From Calditrichota bacterium (lineage in GTDB: Bacteria > Calditrichota > Calditrichia > RBG-13-44-9): a DNA stretch of 20,411 nucleotides. The notes below the pieces were generated by a model, which did no database searches, was not told the origin of the DNA, and saw only the letters and a program-made list of their open reading frames with translations. The stretch spans positions 1-20,411 of the forward strand of contig JAJRXE010000289.1 in assembly GCA_024276455.1 (NCBI GenBank). The letters run 5' to 3'. This document shows positions 6,963-15,770 of this stretch, piece after piece (positions within the stretch are counted from its first letter, which is position 1; each line of letters opens with the position of its first letter). The position numbers and the translations under genes were made by a program.

Positions 6963-8501
6963 ATGTTGAATTTCTTAAAAAATAAGGTTAAGCCTCAAAC
7001 TCATCCTTCCCACCTGGGTAATTTAATTGAAATATTACAGGATGGGGTGTGTATTACCAATCTATCCGGTGATGTTCTGTATTTAAATAAAGCAGGATAT
7101 GCTCTTCTTGGAATCTCCAAGGAAACGGATTTAAATCAGTTGAATTTCTTCGACAATTTTATTTACAATAAAGATCAAATCGAACAATTTAAAAATGAAA
7201 TCAACCAAAAAGGTTTAGTAAAAAACCGGGAGTTGGAGTTAAAGAAACTTGATGGGGGATTTTTGGATGTTATTTTGACCATCAATATGATTGGGGATTA
7301 TCGTCAACAAACCATTGGATTTCTTTTTCTCTTCAAAGATGTTACTGAACTCAAGAAGATTCAACAACAGTTATTGCAGAGCCAAAAATTGGAAAGCATC
7401 GGACTGATGGCTTCCGGGATTGCTCACGATTTTAACAACATATTGGCAGCGATTATTCCCAATGCAGAATTGATAAAATATTCCACCCCGGAAACTGATG
7501 AGAATTACCGCCGGGCAGAGATAATTGAAAAATCGGCTCAACGAGCTACCGAAATTGCTCAACGTTTATTAACATTTACACGTCAAAACGATCTGCAACA
7601 CAAGCGTCCGGTTGATTTAAATAAGGTGGTTGAAGATAGTATTGAAATGTTAGAACACAGTATTCCCCAAAATGTACGGGTGTTGAAGCAGTTGACCCCG
7701 TCGCTGAACCGCATTTTAGCAGATGAGGCGGAAATTCAACAAATAATTATGAATTTGGTGATTAATGCAGTGGATGCCATGCCAAATGGGGGCCAGATTG
7801 AAATCCAGAGCATTAATTATCAAATCGAGAGTTTTTATCAAATCGGTAATCTGGATCCCGGAGACTATGTCCGCTTGCGCATAAAGGACAGTGGCACCGG
7901 AATTCCGGTCGAAAATCTTTCTAAAATTTTTGATCCCTTTTTTACGACCAAAGAGGTTGGGAAAGGAACCGGTTTGGGGTTGTCAGTGGTTTACGGTATT
8001 GTAAAGAGTATGAATGGTTACATTGAGGTTAAGAGCGAATTGGGAAAGGGAACCCGCTTCGATATTTATTTTCCGGCGATTGAGGAGAAAACGGAAGAAA
8101 AATTGGAACGGGTGGAACAGCAAACTTCGGAAAAGCAATTGACTTTTCTTATTGTGGATGATGAAGAGTATGTGCTGAATATTCTGGGAGATATTCTGGA
8201 CTTTTTAGGTTATCGGCCTATTAAAGTTAGTAGTGGGAGCGAAGCGTTGTCTTATTTTAAAGAGCATTGGCAAGAAATTGATTACGTCATTGTGGATTTA
8301 AAAATGCCCAAAATGGATGGCAGGGCAACTTTTCGGGCGCTGAAAGAGATTAATCCGGATGCAAAAATTATTTTTACCAGTGGATTTGATGACAGTCCGA
8401 TGAGCGAAGAGGAAATATCCGGCAGCCTGGGGTTGTTAAAAAAGCCCTACAGCATTAATCAGGTGGCGAAATCGTTAGAAAGTTTCTTTTCAAAATCGTA
8501 A
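6963..8501 (+). CDS. Soluble PAS hybrid histidine kinase with C-terminal receiver
   Basis: The 512-residue product has no membrane segment. A PAS domain lies at about 18-130. The dimerisation/phosphoacceptor helix has GIAHDFNNIL with His155. The ATPase domain has N-box NLVINAV (Asn264, Asn268), G1 DSGTGIP (Asp309), F-box FDPFFTTK, and G2 GKGTGLGL (333-340), all intact. The C-terminal receiver (about 394-510) has the acidic pair Asp399/Asp400, phosphoacceptor Asp445 in VDLKMP, Thr472 and Lys494. It should therefore autophosphorylate and pass the phosphate to its own receiver; no HPt or output domain is present, so the downstream partner is unknown. It starts 3 nt after the membrane protein's stop, with only a weak ribosome site, suggesting translational coupling. 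Its kinase core closely resembles that of the next gene, so the two look like paralogues. Confidence 0.93.
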   Translation: MLNFLKNKVKPQTHPSHLGNLIEILQDGVCITNLSGDVLYLNKAGYALLGISKETDLNQLNFFDNFIYNKDQIEQFKNEINQKGLVKNRELELKKLDGGFLDVILTINMIGDYRQQTIGFLFLFKDVTELKKIQQQLLQSQKLESIGLMASGIAHDFNNILAAIIPNAELIKYSTPETDENYRRAEIIEKSAQRATEIAQRLLTFTRQNDLQHKRPVDLNKVVEDSIEMLEHSIPQNVRVLKQLTPSLNRILADEAEIQQIIMNLVINAVDAMPNGGQIEIQSINYQIESFYQIGNLDPGDYVRLRIKDSGTGIPVENLSKIFDPFFTTKEVGKGTGLGLSVVYGIVKSMNGYIEVKSELGKGTRFDIYFPAIEEKTEEKLERVEQQTSEKQLTFLIVDDEEYVLNILGDILDFLGYRPIKVSSGSEALSYFKEHWQEIDYVIVDLKMPKMDGRATFRALKEINPDAKIIFTSGFDDSPMSEEEISGSLGLLKKPYSINQVAKSLESFFSKS

Positions 8502-8556
8502 TTTTTAGTTTATTGTTTGTAGATTGCACCAATTAACCAGGACTTGAGGTTCGAAG

Positions 8557-11424
8557 TTGTTTTATCATTTAAAAATAACTCAAAAGCTTTGGTTACTCAT
8601 TACAAGTATTGTCATTGTCTTGTTAATTGTTTTCAATTTTTATTTTATTAATCAGATTGAAAAACAATTTCGGGATGGTTTAATTAAAAAAGCGGTTAGT
8701 TTGGTGCAAATATCCTCCGTTCATGTGGGAGCCAGTCTGTTTTTAAATGAACGGAGCTCGCTGGAAAAAATCCTTAAGTCTTTAGAGAACGATCCCGATG
8801 TGGTATTTATTTATGTAAGTGACCGCAACAATAAAACTACTTTTGGTTACCATTACCACACTTACTACAAGCTTGTTCGGAAGTTGTTAGAGTCCAATCA
8901 AAGTCAGACATTCTCCCCTGATTTTTTTATTTTAAAACAGAGTTTATTTTACCGGGATGAGTATCAGGGTAATATGGTGGTGGGATTTAGTCTGGATTGG
9001 GTAAAAAAACAGACCAGCTGGCAGAAACGGAATTTAATCATTATTAGTTTGATTATCGGGATCATTTTCATTTTTATCTCTACCTTGCTTTCGCGAGCGA
9101 TTTCGCGTCCATTGCGCGAGGCCGCCCAACATTTGAATCAGTATCCGGAAAGCGAAGGTCGTTTTAATTTACGATTACCCGTACGCGGTAAGGATGAAAC
9201 CGCTCAACTTGCAAAAGCCTTCAACCGGTTAGCGGACGATCTGGATCGCCATATCAAACAATTGGACGAATCCAAACGCTATTTCGAAACCCTCTTCCAT
9301 CTCAGTCCCATTCCCGTCATCATTGCCGATTCATTGGGAAAGATTGAGGGCGTGAATGACAGCGCCTGCAAATTTTTCGGGATCGACCGGGAAATTTTAC
9401 TTCGCATTAATCTGGATCGCTTCATTTCCAATGAAGATTTGAATGCGATGTTGAACCGGGTGATTAAAGAACGTCAAAACTTGCGCGGATATATTACCAA
9501 TTTACGCATGTTCGATGGACGCAAACGGGTGGTGGAACTGAATATTGCCAGCCGCGAAGACGATGAAGAATACGTGCGAAACATTATTATTGCCGTTATT
9601 GATGTAACGGAGAATTTACAAATTCAGCGGGAAATTTTGAGCAATCAGAAAAAGCTCCAAAAAGTGAATGAGGAACTTCGACTCAAGACGGAAGAATTGG
9701 AACGGTTGCGTGAACGTGATCGAAAGAATGCTTACAAACTTTCTCAATTAATTCAAATCAGTCAGCGAATGATTCGGGCGACCAAACCGAATCAAATCTT
9801 GCGGCTAATTATTTCCGAAGTTCGATCTTTGATTGAGGCGGATGAGTGTTTTATCTTTTTCCGCGATTCCAAGGCCGACCAGATGATTTTGACCCTCTCC
9901 TATCCGGAGGCTGCTCAGGAACGGCTTCTTCGTCACGATTACCAGAAATCGTCCTTGCTCTGGCGAGTGTACAAGGCGGATTCCGGCAGTATTTTTACGG
10001 CCAGCGATCTGTTCGGTAGCGATGAAAAATTCTTCCGGGGCGAGCGCAATCAACAAACTTCCGTTTTAGCGGTGCCGATTAGCGAGAAAGAGTACCGTTT
10101 TGGGGTAATGGTTTTTGTGAAGTACGATCAACCGTATTTTTACAACAACGATCTTCATTTGCTGAATACTTTGGCCAATCAGGTGGCCATTCTTTTAGAC
10201 AATATTAATCTTTTGAATGCGGTAAAAGAGAAGGCTGCCAGCCTGGAAAAAGCCTACAGCGATTTACAGGAGTCGCAACGGCAGGTGATTCAACTTCAGA
10301 AAATGGAAAGTTTGGGAACGTTGGTGGGTGGAATTGCTCACGACTTTAATAACATTCTGGGCATTATTATGCCTAACATCGACATGCTTCGGAACGAAGC
10401 CAATGGTAATCCGAAGATTTTAAGACGCACTCAAATCATTCAGGAAGCTTCGCAGCGGGCTGCGGAGCTCACCCGGCAGCTATTAATGTTTTCGCGCAAT
10501 CAGGATGTGGATCTGCAAGTTCTTTCTCCCAATGAATTTTTAACCCAGATTTCCTCCATGTTAAAGCGGACCCTGGGTAAGGAATATGAAATCCTGCTGG
10601 ATCTGGATCCGGAGGTGGAAAATATTAAAGCCGATGAAACGCGTTTGAGTCAGGTTATTCTGAATCTGGCTCTCAATTCCCGCGATGCCATGCCCGAGGG
10701 CGGCGAAATTGTGTTGCGGACACGCATGCAAAAATACCGACCCCGCTCCGAAACGGATAACGGTTTACAAGATTATGTGTGTATTAGTGTCACTGACAGT
10801 GGTAACGGAATTAAAAAAGAACATCTGGACAAAATATTCGATCCCTTTTTTACCACCAAGTCGGTAGGGAAAGGTACCGGTATGGGTTTGGCGGTGGTAT
10901 TTGGAATCGTCCAGAGCCACAACGGTCACATTGAGGTTGAAAGCAAAGAAAACCAGGGAACCACTTTTTATCTTTACTTCCCGCCTGTGAAGGAACAAAT
11001 TGATCAGGAAGCAAGTGCCCGGGGCGATGGCATTCCTCATGGAACGGAAAACATCCTGGTGGTGGATGATGAGCGCTTAATTCGCGATTCGGTGGAGGAG
11101 ATTCTTACTTCGCTGGGATACAATGTTCTCTGTGCCTCCAGCGGGCCGGAGGCCATTGAAATGGTCCAAAATGGAAGCGAGAAAATTCATCTGGCCATCG
11201 TGGACATGTCCATGCCCAAGATGAATGGCGTGGAAACCATCCGAAGAATTCACGCCATCGATCCGGACATCAAAATTCTGCTTTCCAGTGGGCGCATTGA
11301 GCGGGAACGCTTGATTACACCCGATATTAAACTGCACGGAATTCTACCCAAGCCTTATCGATTGCGGGAACTGGCCCTGAAGGTGCGGCAAATTCTAAAT
11401 AAGAAGGTAGAAGCTTCCGCTTAA
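8557..11424 (+). CDS. Membrane hybrid histidine kinase: CHASE8-like sensor, HAMP, PAS, GAF, kinase, receiver
   Basis: The 955-residue product has TM1 at about 10-32 and TM2 at 158-178. Between them is an extracytoplasmic domain resembling CHASE8-type sensors (segments VGASLFLNERSSLEKIL and DPDVVFIYVSDR). A HAMP linker follows at 179-231, then PAS (about 241-357), a coiled coil (about 358-395) and GAF (about 396-550). The kinase has GIAHDFNNIL with His595, Asn703/Asn707, DSGNGI (Asp747) and GKGTGMGL (771-778). The C-terminal receiver has Asp837/Asp838, phosphoacceptor Asp883, Ser910 and Lys932. The start is TTG at 8557, supported by GAGG 8 nt upstream and no in-frame ATG nearby. It follows the previous kinase by 55 nt without a terminator, so it is probably in the same transcript. 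There is no HPt or output domain. Codon choice shifts from AT-rich at the 5' end to GC-richer in the kinase part. Confidence 0.93.
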   Translation: MFYHLKITQKLWLLITSIVIVLLIVFNFYFINQIEKQFRDGLIKKAVSLVQISSVHVGASLFLNERSSLEKILKSLENDPDVVFIYVSDRNNKTTFGYHYHTYYKLVRKLLESNQSQTFSPDFFILKQSLFYRDEYQGNMVVGFSLDWVKKQTSWQKRNLIIISLIIGIIFIFISTLLSRAISRPLREAAQHLNQYPESEGRFNLRLPVRGKDETAQLAKAFNRLADDLDRHIKQLDESKRYFETLFHLSPIPVIIADSLGKIEGVNDSACKFFGIDREILLRINLDRFISNEDLNAMLNRVIKERQNLRGYITNLRMFDGRKRVVELNIASREDDEEYVRNIIIAVIDVTENLQIQREILSNQKKLQKVNEELRLKTEELERLRERDRKNAYKLSQLIQISQRMIRATKPNQILRLIISEVRSLIEADECFIFFRDSKADQMILTLSYPEAAQERLLRHDYQKSSLLWRVYKADSGSIFTASDLFGSDEKFFRGERNQQTSVLAVPISEKEYRFGVMVFVKYDQPYFYNNDLHLLNTLANQVAILLDNINLLNAVKEKAASLEKAYSDLQESQRQVIQLQKMESLGTLVGGIAHDFNNILGIIMPNIDMLRNEANGNPKILRRTQIIQEASQRAAELTRQLLMFSRNQDVDLQVLSPNEFLTQISSMLKRTLGKEYEILLDLDPEVENIKADETRLSQVILNLALNSRDAMPEGGEIVLRTRMQKYRPRSETDNGLQDYVCISVTDSGNGIKKEHLDKIFDPFFTTKSVGKGTGMGLAVVFGIVQSHNGHIEVESKENQGTTFYLYFPPVKEQIDQEASARGDGIPHGTENILVVDDERLIRDSVEEILTSLGYNVLCASSGPEAIEMVQNGSEKIHLAIVDMSMPKMNGVETIRRIHAIDPDIKILLSSGRIERERLITPDIKLHGILPKPYRLRELALKVRQILNKKVEASA

Positions 11425-11508
11425 ACGGAGGCCGGTCAGTTTCCGAATAAACTCTTGCCTCTCTCTTCACGCTTCTCTAAATTCCAGCGAAAATTTTAAG
11501 GAACGGTT

Positions 11509-13806
11509 ATGAAAACGTCAAAGCAAATTCGAGAAGAATTCATAAACTTTTTTGTACAACGCGGACACCGATTTGTCCCCAGTTCGCCGGTGGTGCCCCA
11601 GGACGATCCCACCTTGTTGTTCACGAATGCCGGGATGAATCAGTTTAAAGACGTCTTTCTGGGAATCGGTACGCGGCCTTACAAACGGGCGGTGAATTCC
11701 CAGAAGTGTATTCGGGTTAGTGGTAAACACAACGATTTGGAAGAGGTGGGACACGACACCTACCACCACACGTTTTTTGAAATGCTGGGGAATTGGTCTT
11801 TTGGCGATTATTATAAGAAAGAAGCCATCGCCTGGGCGTGGGAATTGCTGACAGAAGTCTGGAATTTGCCGAAAGACAAGCTCTGGGCGACCGTGTACAA
11901 AGATGACGACGAAGCCGCCGAGCTGTGGCCCCAGGTGACCGATTTGCCGGCGGAACGGGTGTTGATATTCGGGGAAAAGGACAATTTTTGGGAGATGGGC
12001 GAAACCGGTCCGTGTGGTCCCTGTTCGGAAATACACATTGATCTCGGACCGGACCATTGCGACAAGCAGCATATCGAAGGTCACCAATGTCGGGTAAACG
12101 GCGATTGCGGTCGCTACATCGAACTCTGGAATCTGGTGTTTATTCAATACAATCGGGACGAATCCGGGCAGTTGCATCGTTTGCCCGCCACCCATGTGGA
12201 CACCGGGATGGGGTTCGAGAGGATCGTGGCGGTGTTGCAAAAGGTGCCTTCCAATTACGACACCGACTTGTTTACCCCGATTTTAGACGAAATCGGAAAA
12301 TTGGCCGGAATAAAGTACCGGGAAGCGGCGGAAGACCAGCAGGTCGCGTTTCGGGTGATTGCCGATCACATCCGCATGCTTACCTTTGCCATTACCGATG
12401 GGGCGCTTCCCTCAAACGAAGGCAGGGGTTATGTGTTGCGCCGGATTTTACGGCGGGCCGCCCGCTATGCCCGAAAATTGAGTCTGCATGAACCGTTTAT
12501 TTACCGACTGGTGCCGGTGGTGATTGAGATCATGGGCGATGCCTTTCCGGAAATCCGGGAGCGTCGGGATCACGTCATGGAAGTGATTCGCTCCGAAGAG
12601 GAGAATTTCAATAAAACCCTGGATCGGGGGATCGAAATTTTTGAAAATCTGGTGGCTCGCCTGCAGAAAGAGGGGAAACGAATCATCCCCGGCGAGGAAG
12701 CGTTTCGCCTGTACGACACCTATGGATTCCCGCTGGATCTAACCCGCATCATGGCGGAAGAGAAAAATATGAGTGTGGACGAGGAGGGGTTTGATCGCGA
12801 AATGGAGAAACAACGGGAGCGGGCGCGTCAAGCCGGTAAATTTACCGCTCAGTTCGACCATGTGGACAACTGGAATGTCCTGGTGCATTGTCCGACAAAT
12901 TCGCATTTCATCGGTTACGATGCTTTAGAAGCGGAAACTCAGATTTGCAAGTTTGCTCGTAACAACGGTACCTATCAAATTGTGTTAACGGAAACCCCAT
13001 TTTACGCCGAGAGCGGTGGACAGGTGGCGGATCATGGGAAAATTATTGTGGAAGATGTGGAGTTGGAGGTCGTGGATGTTCAAAAACAGGGCGAAGAAAT
13101 TGTCCACATCTGTAAGGCGCCCCAGGATTTAAAGTTGGTGCATGCGCGGGCGGTTGCCAAAGTGGATCCCGCCTGGCGCCTTCCCACTATGTACAATCAC
13201 ACTGCCACCCATCTTTTACATGCCGCTTTACGCCGGGTTTTAGGTTCGCATGTGCAACAGGCCGGTTCGTTGGTGACCCCGGAGCGATTACGGTTCGACT
13301 TCACCCATTTTAAAAAAATTGAACCGGAACAGCTGCGGGAAATTGAAAACATTGTGAACGAACAAATCCGGCGCAACACGCCTCTGGAGGTTGTTTACAC
13401 CAGTTTCGAAAAAGCCCGGGAACTTGGTGCAATGGCCCTCTTTGGAGAGAAGTATGGCGAAGAGGTTCGGGTTATTATTATTGACGATTTTAGCAGGGAG
13501 CTGTGCGGTGGGACGCATGTGAAGCGCACCGGGCAGATCGGTTCGTTTCTGATTGTGCAGGAAATGAGCATTGCCAGCGGGATTCGTCGCATCGAAGCCA
13601 TTACCGGTCCCAAAGCGGTGGAATTTGCTCAAATGAATCGTGATATTGTGAACCATTTGGGGCAATTGTTGAATGTTCCTCCGGAGGAAATTGAATCCCG
13701 GGTAGAACATTTGCTGGAACAGATACGGGAAACCGAACGCCGCCTGAAAAAACTGGAGGCCGGGCAGATTCTGGGGCGGGTGGAGGATTTTGTTCAATCG
13801 GCGTAA
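11509..13806 (+). CDS. alaS: Alanyl-tRNA synthetase, catalytic and editing part, cut by an in-frame TAA
   Basis: This 765-residue open frame covers most of AlaRS, which charges tRNA-Ala. The class II catalytic core has RFVPSSPVVP (21-30), TFFEMLGNWSFGDYY (88-102), the segment GETGPCGPCSEI (164-175), DTGMGFERI (231-239) and GRGYVLRR (305-312). The editing domain has the zinc-binding set HTATH (His564, His568) and CGGTH (Cys666, His670). It ends at TAA 13804-13806, in the linker before the C-terminal domain. The missing domain continues in the same frame directly after that stop. With the stop ignored the gene would be 878 residues, the normal bacterial length. Catalytic and editing domains are whole, so the fragment might still be active; known AlaRS fragments without the C-Ala domain retain activity. 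The start has AAGGAA about 7 nt upstream. It follows the hybrid kinase by 84 nt. Confidence 0.93.
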   Translation: MKTSKQIREEFINFFVQRGHRFVPSSPVVPQDDPTLLFTNAGMNQFKDVFLGIGTRPYKRAVNSQKCIRVSGKHNDLEEVGHDTYHHTFFEMLGNWSFGDYYKKEAIAWAWELLTEVWNLPKDKLWATVYKDDDEAAELWPQVTDLPAERVLIFGEKDNFWEMGETGPCGPCSEIHIDLGPDHCDKQHIEGHQCRVNGDCGRYIELWNLVFIQYNRDESGQLHRLPATHVDTGMGFERIVAVLQKVPSNYDTDLFTPILDEIGKLAGIKYREAAEDQQVAFRVIADHIRMLTFAITDGALPSNEGRGYVLRRILRRAARYARKLSLHEPFIYRLVPVVIEIMGDAFPEIRERRDHVMEVIRSEEENFNKTLDRGIEIFENLVARLQKEGKRIIPGEEAFRLYDTYGFPLDLTRIMAEEKNMSVDEEGFDREMEKQRERARQAGKFTAQFDHVDNWNVLVHCPTNSHFIGYDALEAETQICKFARNNGTYQIVLTETPFYAESGGQVADHGKIIVEDVELEVVDVQKQGEEIVHICKAPQDLKLVHARAVAKVDPAWRLPTMYNHTATHLLHAALRRVLGSHVQQAGSLVTPERLRFDFTHFKKIEPEQLREIENIVNEQIRRNTPLEVVYTSFEKARELGAMALFGEKYGEEVRVIIIDDFSRELCGGTHVKRTGQIGSFLIVQEMSIASGIRRIEAITGPKAVEFAQMNRDIVNHLGQLLNVPPEEIESRVEHLLEQIRETERRLKKLEAGQILGRVEDFVQSA
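13804..13806 (+). other. In-frame TAA interrupting alaS (codon 766)
   Basis: Frame reads GTT CAA TCG GCG TAA CAG ATT GGC AGG GTG, with AlaRS homology on both sides and no frameshift. One base change would restore CAA, GAA, AAA or another sense codon. The position lies in a variable linker. Confidence 0.95.
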
Positions 13807-13818
13807 CAGATTGGCAGG

Positions 13819-14145
13819 GTGAATCTGGTGGTGCAACGGTTCGAAAATCTGGAAATAGATTTGCTAAAACAGGTGGCGGATAAAATCCGGAAAATTTCCC
13901 CTCGGACGGTTTGCCTGCTTATTAATCGGGCCAATGGACGGTTAAACTTTGTATGCGGTGTGACGGACGATTTAATCAAAGAGATGGGTTTAAAAGCGGG
14001 CGATCTGGTGCGAGAAGTAGCCAAAGTAACCGGCGGCGGTGGGGGCGGACGGCCTCATCTGGCGACGGCCGGTGGAAAGGATACCGGTAAGCTGCCCGAA
14101 GCAATCGAGAAATTAAGAGAGTTAATTCGACAGTCTCAAAAATAG
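13819..14145 (+). CDS. alaS: C-terminal DHHA1 (C-Ala) domain of alanyl-tRNA synthetase, downstream of the in-frame stop
   Basis: This 108-residue stretch, in the same frame as alaS, is the usual C-terminal DHHA1 domain, which helps AlaRS dimerise and bind the tRNA elbow. The signature VTGGGGGGRPHLATAGGKD sits near residues 69-87, and VCLLINRANGRLNFVCGVTDDLI precedes it. Homology in fact begins right after the TAA at 13807 (QIGRV). If translated separately the GTG at 13819 is the nearest start, but only an AGG touching it lies upstream, so independent initiation looks poor. It would more likely be made, if at all, by reading through the TAA or by reinitiation. It ends in TAG and is followed by a strong terminator, which marks the end of the alaS transcript. 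Confidence 0.85.
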   Translation: MNLVVQRFENLEIDLLKQVADKIRKISPRTVCLLINRANGRLNFVCGVTDDLIKEMGLKAGDLVREVAKVTGGGGGGRPHLATAGGKDTGKLPEAIEKLRELIRQSQK

Positions 14146-14160
14146 TTTTCCTCTCAGCAG

Positions 14161-14214
14161 GGACTCGTTCTCGCCCAATTGTTGCGGGAACGAGTCCGCT
14201 TTAATTTGTTTTTC
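14161..14214 (+). terminator. Rho-independent terminator after alaS
   Basis: GGACTCGTTC (14161-14170) pairs perfectly with GAACGAGTCC (14188-14197). The stem can extend inward by TCGC/GCGG-type pairs to about 14 bp, leaving a loop near CCAATTGTT. T-rich DNA follows (14200-14213). It lies inside the longest open frame of the transporter and so argues against a start at 14179. Confidence 0.85.
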
Positions 14215-14310
14215 AGAATGGCGGGTACCAATAATTTTTTCCCTTTTTTAACCTCCCTTCAAAACTTATTTTTCCCCTTCAAATTGAACCATAGCAGGGA
14301 GAACCGAAGA

Positions 14311-15633
14311 ATGACACAAGGACAACTGACCTGGAAATTTCCCCGGGAATTCTGGACGGCCAACATTATTGAGCTGTTTGAACGGGCGGCCTATTACGGG
14401 ATGTTTATTGCGTTGGTGGTTTACTTAACCCGAATTGTGGGGTTTAGCGATATTGAAGCCGGTTGGATTGGGGGCATTTTTGCCGCCTTGCTTTACCTGG
14501 TTCCCATTTTTAACGGCGCGCTGGCCGACAAGATTGGCTTTCGCAACGCCTTGATCCTGGCTTTTTCCTTCCTGGCCTTAGGCTACTTTTTACTGGGAGC
14601 CATTCCAAATAAAATTTTTGCGGTTATTTCTTTACTCTTGATTGTTTTCGGTGGTTCATTTGTTAAGCCGGTGATTTCGGGAACGGTAGCGAAGACCACC
14701 GACGAAGTCAATCGCGCTCGTGGTTATTCTCTGTTTTATCAGATGGTTAACATTGGAGCATTTGGTGGTAAGACTATTGCCAAGCCGTTGCGGACTGAAT
14801 TGGGACTGGAGTACATTAATTATTACGCAGCCGCCATGGCCCTGGTTGCCTTGATTACGGTTCTGATTTTTTATAAAAATGTGGATTCTACCGGGGAAGG
14901 CAAGAGTTTTAGGGAGATTCTGGACGGATTCAAACGGGTGCTGACCAATTTCCGCTTCATGGCGCTGATTTTGATTGTGGCGGGATTCTGGACAATTCAG
15001 GGACAATTGTACGCCACCATGCCCAAATACACTCTGCGTTTGGTGGGCGAGCACGCCGCCCCGGAATGGTACGCCAATGTGAATCCTTTTGTGGTGGTGC
15101 TGCTTGTGGTCCCCATTACTCAACTGGTGCGTAAGATGAGTCCGGTGAGTTCAATTGGCATTGCCCTGGCGATTATTCCGTTCTCGGCGCTCACCATCTC
15201 TTTGAGTCCGGTTCTGGAAAAAATTGCCGGACCCCAGGTTCCTATTTTCGGTTCTTTCTCTCTTCATCCCATTACCATTATGATGGTTCTTGGAATTGCG
15301 CTGCAGGGACTGGCAGAGTGTTTCCTCTCGCCACGCTACTATGAATTTGCCTCGAAACAGGCGCCCAAAGGGGAAGAAGGGATGTACTTGGGTTACGCCC
15401 ACATCCACACCTTCTTTGCCTGGTTGTTCGGATTTGCCATTAGTGGTTATTTGCTGGATAAGTATTGTCCCGATCCTCGCACGTTAACGCCGGAGCAGAT
15501 GAGCACCGCGTACGCCCATGCCCATTACATCTGGTATTATTATGCGGGAATTGGCTTTGCCGCATTTTTACTATTGATGGTTTACAAGTGGGTAACCGAG
15601 TACATCGATCGGAAAAAAGCGGCTTCCGTTTAA
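14311..15633 (+). CDS. MFS transporter of the POT/PTR (proton-dependent oligopeptide) type
   Basis: From ATG 14311 the product is 440 residues with many hydrophobic helices, consistent with 12 TM segments. TM1 carries ELFERAAYYG (21-30), matching the POT family ExxER...YYG signature for proton coupling and peptide binding, though Ala replaces the usual Phe after Arg25. The MFS loop 2-3 motif is GALADKIGFRNA (69-80). These transporters import di- or tripeptides, or in some branches nitrate or other solutes, with protons across the inner membrane; the substrate here is not determinable. I chose 14311 because GGGAG lies about 9 nt upstream and because the longer frame from 14179 runs through the alaS terminator and adds 44 residues unlike the family. 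It is apparently monocistronic and converges with the NtrC-type gene. Confidence 0.88.
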   Translation: MTQGQLTWKFPREFWTANIIELFERAAYYGMFIALVVYLTRIVGFSDIEAGWIGGIFAALLYLVPIFNGALADKIGFRNALILAFSFLALGYFLLGAIPNKIFAVISLLLIVFGGSFVKPVISGTVAKTTDEVNRARGYSLFYQMVNIGAFGGKTIAKPLRTELGLEYINYYAAAMALVALITVLIFYKNVDSTGEGKSFREILDGFKRVLTNFRFMALILIVAGFWTIQGQLYATMPKYTLRLVGEHAAPEWYANVNPFVVVLLVVPITQLVRKMSPVSSIGIALAIIPFSALTISLSPVLEKIAGPQVPIFGSFSLHPITIMMVLGIALQGLAECFLSPRYYEFASKQAPKGEEGMYLGYAHIHTFFAWLFGFAISGYLLDKYCPDPRTLTPEQMSTAYAHAHYIWYYYAGIGFAAFLLLMVYKWVTEYIDRKKAASV

Positions 15634-15649
15634 AGAAAATTCGCGCAAC

Positions 15650-15668
15650 GGCACGACGGTATCGTGCC
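15650..15668. terminator. Possible terminator between convergent genes
   Basis: GGCACGA and TCGTGCC form a perfect 7-bp stem with a 5-nt CGGTA loop, 16 nt after the transporter stop. The trailing tract (TTTGTGCCTATTATTCT) is only moderately T-rich, so termination strength is uncertain. The rest of the 15634-15770 gap shows no other structure I can support. Confidence 0.5.
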
Positions 15669-15770
15669 TTTGTGCCTATTATTCTAAAGTATTAAGATTC
15701 AGATTGTTGTGTTCAAGCTGCTTTTTAAAGATATCCTTTTACCGTTTCAGTGTGCGGGTTGGCGCAAGAA

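Noticed and set aside
11518..12240. 240-codon minus-strand frame inside alaS
   Set aside because: It is an antisense shadow of a highly conserved gene, with no domain and no ribosome site.
14179..14310. Longer N-terminus for the transporter
   Set aside because: This stretch contains the alaS terminator and lacks a ribosome site; the family motif begins soon after the ATG at 14311, which has a good site.
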